Assembly (NCBI GenBank): GCA_035235625.1 | Contig: CP141141.1 | Location: 20,395,968-20,459,967 of the forward strand | Origin: Saururus chinensis | Taxonomy: Eukaryota; Streptophyta; Magnoliopsida; Piperales; Saururaceae | Length of the DNA stretch: 64,000 nucleotides | Direction of reading: 5' to 3' | Shown here: piece after piece, positions 60,522 through 64,000 of the stretch | How positions within the stretch are numbered: the stretch's first letter is position 1 | Layout: each line of letters starts with the position of its first letter | The notes under the pieces: model-generated | Told to the model about the DNA's origin: nothing | Seen by the model: only the letters and a program-made list of their open reading frames with translations | The model's database searches: none | Translations under genes and position numbers: made by a program

Positions 60522-60735
60522 GCTAGTGATGGCTAGCGTGTATGTTTGTAAGCTACATATGTGGAAATTATGTATGTGCTAGTGATGGCTAGCAAGTATG
60601 TTGGTAAGCTTTGTATGTGGATTATGTGCTAGTGATGGCTAGCAAGTATGTTTTGGTAAGCTACGTATGTAGATTATATGTGCGCTAGTGATGGCTAACG
60701 AGTATGTTAGTAAGCTATGTATGGAAGTATATGTA
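60522..60735 (+). repeat. Four tandem units of about 54 bp with a GCTAG...CTAGC palindrome
   Basis: Units begin GCTAGTGATGGCTAGC at 60522, 60578, 60628 and 60684 (the last has CTAAC), followed by AAGTATGTTNGTAAGCTANGTATGT. Each start is a short hairpin (GCTAG and CTAGC around TGATGG). Confidence 0.9.
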
Positions 60736-61589
60736 TGTTATATGTATGTGTGATAGACATACGTATGTATGATGGCTGATTGCCTATGCTATGGATATGT
60801 GTATGTGTATGTGGGTAGAGGTATGGGCGATGGACGGTAAGAAGTGACAGTGTTTGGTATGGATTTGGATATGGATGTGGATGTGTAAGCATATGATGGA
60901 AGGCAGAGGATATGAGTTTGATGGGCAAGGATTGGAGTGGTTTGTTTGGTTTGGATCAAAGCGTATGTTGGGGGATTGTCAGACAGTAAGAGTGTGCATA
61001 ATTGTACAAGCATAACGTACAGATTATGAAGTGAAAAGTAAGCATAATAAGTGAGGTATAAGTAAGAGGGTGATAACTGGGTTTGGCTCTAAGGAGCTTA
61101 GTTTGATGACTTCCAAGTAAGATGATTTGGCCATAAGGTAGATGGCAGAGATTGTATGAATACGTAAGGATTTGTGTACGGTGAGCTATGTTGTGAATTG
61201 GACAGGTTATGTGAAGTCTGCTGCCCCTACGAACTAGGGTTTCGGATCGGGCTCAGCTTTGGTTTGATCAGTGGAGCACGGTATGTTTGAGGGTTTGTGT
61301 GGCATAATTGTACCGCATAACTTACTTCATTCAAACTTCAATTATAAGCATAGCTAATGATAGCGTTGTGAGTTTGAGACCTGAGGGTTTGACGGATTAA
61401 ATTCCATGTTTGAGCTAGCCGATAATGAGTTTATCATGTCTTTCCATGGTGTTTATCCTACAGGATGTTGTTTGTGTGATATATAGAGCACTAGCTATCT
61501 GATGCTCTGTTGAGAGCGATGTATGTTTTCGATTTGGTCTGTGTGTTGTATAAGCCCAGACATTTGATGCTCTATTGGGAGCGTTGTAT

Positions 61590-61712
61590 GATTCTGCCCA
61601 AGAGTGGCACTGTATGATTTCTGCCCAAGAGTGGCACTGGCACTATAAGACCCATTATGGTGGGCAATTCTATGGCACTATAAGACCCATTATGGTGGGC
61701 AACTGTATGTCC
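61590..61712 (+). repeat. Two adjacent tandem duplications (about 26 bp and 41 bp)
   Basis: TCTGCCCAAGAGTGGCACTG occurs twice about 26 bp apart (61593 and 61620). TGGCACTATAAGACCCATTA, continuing TGGTGGGCAA, occurs twice about 36-41 bp apart (61638 and 61674). Confidence 0.85.
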
Positions 61713-61939
61713 CCTAAAGTGTGGGCGTTTGTATTTATGTTTGCGCACTCAAGTAAGTAGTATCATGGACCTGCTCTTACCTGTTTGATCATGTGCCCCA
61801 TGAACATTGGTGTGCCTTGCCTTCAAAAAAGTTCATGGCGCCTAGTCACTCCCCGGAGGTTAAGGTGATGCCCCAGTGGCATTCTTTTTCATTTCGACAC
61901 TAGAGCTTATTATTTGTAATGAGCTTCAGTGGTCGATAG

Positions 61940-62170
61940 TATGTGTACAACTGTAAGAGTATGAGTATGTGTACGACTATAAGAGTATGAGTATGTGTAC
62001 GACTGTAAGAGTATGAGTACGAGCACAACTGTAAGAGTATGAGTATGAGTATGAGCACGACTATAAGAGTATGATGCTAAGTAAGACTGTAAGAGTATGC
62101 TTCTGAGCAAGACTATAAGCGTATGTTTCTAAGCAAGATAGTAAGTGTATGATTGTACGAGTAAGATCGT
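61940..62170 (+). repeat. Short tandem array built on TAAGAGTATGAGTATG
   Basis: About seven imperfect units of 27-36 bp combining GTGTACGACTATAAGAGTATGAG with variants (GAGCACAACTG, AAGCAAGACTG). Confidence 0.85.
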
Positions 62171-62344
62171 ACAAGTATGTGTAAGTTGTATGAGTAAGCG
62201 TACGATGGTATGAGTAAGTTTGTATGACTCTGATTACGAGTTTATGTGTTAGATTAGTTTGATGGTATGCGTGATTGTATGTGTATGAGCATGATTATGA
62301 TATGCTTGTTTGCTTCATGTCTGAGTTACATGAACGCATCTATG

Positions 62345-62930
62345 TATGGATTTATTGAGTTCACTGTTTAGAACTCCCCTACTGGGTATTTTCCTACTAA
62401 GTATGAAAATACTCATTACCCTATTTTTTTACCCCCGTTGTTCGGGAGGCTTTTGCAAGTTTTTGACGGAGAGCTCCTGGAGATGGATGCTCGTTTCCAT
62501 TATGGATTGATTCCCTTGGACTTAGGTATATCTTTGACTCACTGTGAGTATTATTTGTGCCACAATCTGATGTATTTGTGCATCTTTTACTATTATGCCC
62601 AGATTGTTTGCACCTCTAACACTTATAACCTGCTCTACCATCTCTCTCCTTGGTCACACGGTCCATTGTATTCCTAATGCAGACAGATCATGGATGACTG
62701 GGTTGACTTATTGCTATTGGAGGTAATAAAACATAAGGAATATCTCTTTCCTAAAACTCCCAACCCACAGGAGAGTAGAATTGTGAGGAGTACACATTTC
62801 TATAAGCGGTAGATGTATAACATACTCCTACCCGTATAGGTTTTCGCCGCTTTCCCTACACAGCAAGAAGCTTAGAGCAAGGATATTGGTAGATTTGACG
62901 GTAATTACATGTACAAGTTTGATTAATTGC
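62345..62930 (+). other. Possible LTR end and unassigned spacer
   Basis: 62370-62460 (ACTGGGTATTTTCCTAC..., ACCCCCGTTGTTCGGGAGG) resembles the segment before the end of the Tekay-family LTRs. No clear TG...CA end or primer site was found. The rest is unassigned. Confidence 0.35.
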
Positions 62931-64000
62931 TGTCACGCCCCAGCACCTACCCAACCCGAGCCGAACCCGATCCAAGGGAAGGTCAGCGCGCACAGGGACG
63001 ACAAAAGATTGAACTAGTGGAAGACTTAACCCTTTAAACAGGAGAAACAACATGGAGTAGCGCACCACATTTACTTTGTACAAGAGGAAATAAGGAAATG
63101 TAAAGGACGCATAATCAGAATAAGTCCTCAACAAAGTACCCGCATCCAAAAGTTACTAAGCCCTCAAATGCGGCTTTAGCCATAATATCAACCTGAGTCT
63201 AAGGCCAACATGACGAAAAAAGTATATGATAAAGTCACTAAGACATAAAACTCTAAACAACAAGCAAAGAGTGTAGGGCTCTAGACACCCTTGCCTACTC
63301 CAGACCATTCGCCAATTGCTCCTCATAGAGAGGGTCCTGGTCATCTGTATGTCGCATAATGCAGCCCCAAAATAGAAAACACACGAGAAAGAGGGGTGAG
63401 TAAAACACTCAACAAGGTTTCATACTTTGAGATGATAAATCTGAAATCATCATAGGTATTTCACACACAATCCATCACATAAAACATATCATAATATCAT
63501 CTCATTTCTAATCACACATGTCCAATGCTTACATTCATCATGCATAAGAGTGCCTCAAATACACTATCCTTAGTCATTCATAACCATAAATCATAAGCAT
63601 TCATCCTGCATGAAAAGTATCTCTAACACACTAACCATATCATGCATAACCATTCTCAATCATAAGTGGTCATCCTGCATGAAAAGTGTCTCTAACACAC
63701 CATCCATAATCATGTATAACCATTCTCAATTATAAGCATTCATCATGCATGAAAAGTGTCTCTAACACACAAACATAATCATGCATAACCGTACTCAATC
63801 ATAAGTAATCATCCTGCATGAGAAGTGTCTCTAACACACTAACATAATCATGCATAAACATAATCATAAATAATCATCCTACATGAGAAGTGTCTCTAAT
63901 GCACTAACATAATCATCCATAAAGAAAACAACCCTACTTATTTAGCCAAAGCTTAAGCAGTCCATGCTCACTCCGGACAATCCCCGATTGGAAAGTTCGA
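62931..64000 (-). mobile_element. Tekay-family LTR, end part (runs off window)
   Basis: The plus strand starts TGTCACGCCCCAGCACC at 62931. That is the reverse complement of an LTR end of the type seen at 8698 (TGTCACACCCCAACCC) and 48967. Shared phrases follow in the same order: CCCGATCCAAGGG, GGAAGACTTAACCC, GAGCGCAC-like, then ATCATAATG-rich repeats, then ACAATCCCCGATTGGAAAG at the window edge. No primer site lies on its left side, so it is a solo or truncated copy. Confidence 0.75.
63580..63925 (+). repeat. Five-copy minisatellite of about 69 bp
   Basis: Units contain CATAACCATTCTCAATCATA, then a short variable part, CATCCTGCATGAAAAGTGTCTCTAACACAC and CATAATCATG. The CATGCATAAC-type starts are at 63641, 63711, 63780, 63849 and 63913, giving periods of 70, 69, 69 and 64. 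Confidence 0.92.

Larger units (their letters stand above)
60330..62340. repeat. TATG/GTATG-rich low-complexity zone with tandem repeats
   Basis: About 2 kb strongly biased to TATG, GTATG and TGAG on the plus strand. It resembles the ATG-rich part of the Tekay-family LTRs (47.0-48.4 kb) and may belong to a similar plus-strand LTR. Open frames here are composition artefacts. Confidence 0.6.

Noticed and set aside
63590-63920. Regular repeats that could suggest a CRISPR array
   Set aside because: Units are about 69 bp direct tandem repeats without unique spacers, in plant retrotransposon sequence.

Overview
The window looks like a piece of an AT-rich, repeat-dense nuclear genome from a flowering plant, probably not a grass. 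The one intact host gene has plant exon structure and encodes a plant RNA-dependent RNA polymerase of the RDR1 type. Almost everything else is plant transposable-element sequence: Ty3/gypsy of the Tekay/Del and Athila types, Ty1/copia of the SIRE/Maximus type, a CACTA-like DNA transposon, a LINE remnant and a degraded plant-mobile-domain gene. No tRNA, rRNA or CRISPR array was recognised.

1-15.4 kb is a nest of retrotransposons. At the left edge a young-looking minus-strand LTR element (212-bp LTR, iMet-type primer site, uninterrupted gag start) runs out of the window. It is followed by LTR fragments and a decayed plus-strand gypsy pol (2.3-4.2 kb). A minus-strand Tekay-like element has RT/RNase H at 4.6-5.8 kb, protease and gag at 7.0-8.5 kb, and its 5' LTR at 8698-11208. 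Its pol is split by a solo LTR (5790-6948), and its own 5' LTR cuts an Athila reverse transcriptase whose remaining internal region, primer site and LTR fragment follow to 14.9 kb.

15.4-22.8 kb holds a gypsy LTR, then a CACTA-like element ending at 20637. That element contains long GA tracts on the left, CT tracts on the right, and an array of 'AGCGACGC...GCGTCGCT' hairpins. A 1.4-kb Athila-family solo LTR sits inside it with a perfect target-site duplication.

22.8-29.7 kb is the host island. Four coding exons (24832-25359, 25613-27516, 27781-27931, 28086-28877) give a 1124-residue RDR1-type protein with the DLDGD catalytic motif. RDR1 makes double-stranded RNA from single-stranded templates and so amplifies small RNAs in antiviral and stress silencing.

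29.7-55 kb is again transposon debris: two related solo LTRs in opposite orientation (29653-30312, 32565-33519), SIRE-like LTRs, a plus-strand gypsy integrase ending in its 3' LTR at 37623, an Athila-family solo LTR (39798-41361), a minus-strand gypsy pol split by a 3.1-kb solo LTR (45848-48967), and a minus-strand SIRE-like copia gag with LTR (51.6-54.9 kb).

55-64 kb holds a LINE tail, a possible MITE end, a broken plant-mobile-domain gene (about 56.3-58.3 kb, minus), a GC-rich block (58.5-60.2 kb), a long TATG-rich tandem-repeat zone (60.3-62.3 kb) and the end of another Tekay-family LTR containing a 69-bp minisatellite.

The retrotransposon genes do not form a pathway with RDR1. The biologically notable contrast is a small-RNA amplification gene sitting between silencing targets, several of which could fold into long hairpins. 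Six solo LTRs have identical 5-bp flanking duplications, so the LTR ends and the nesting order are well supported. Most other element boundaries are approximate.
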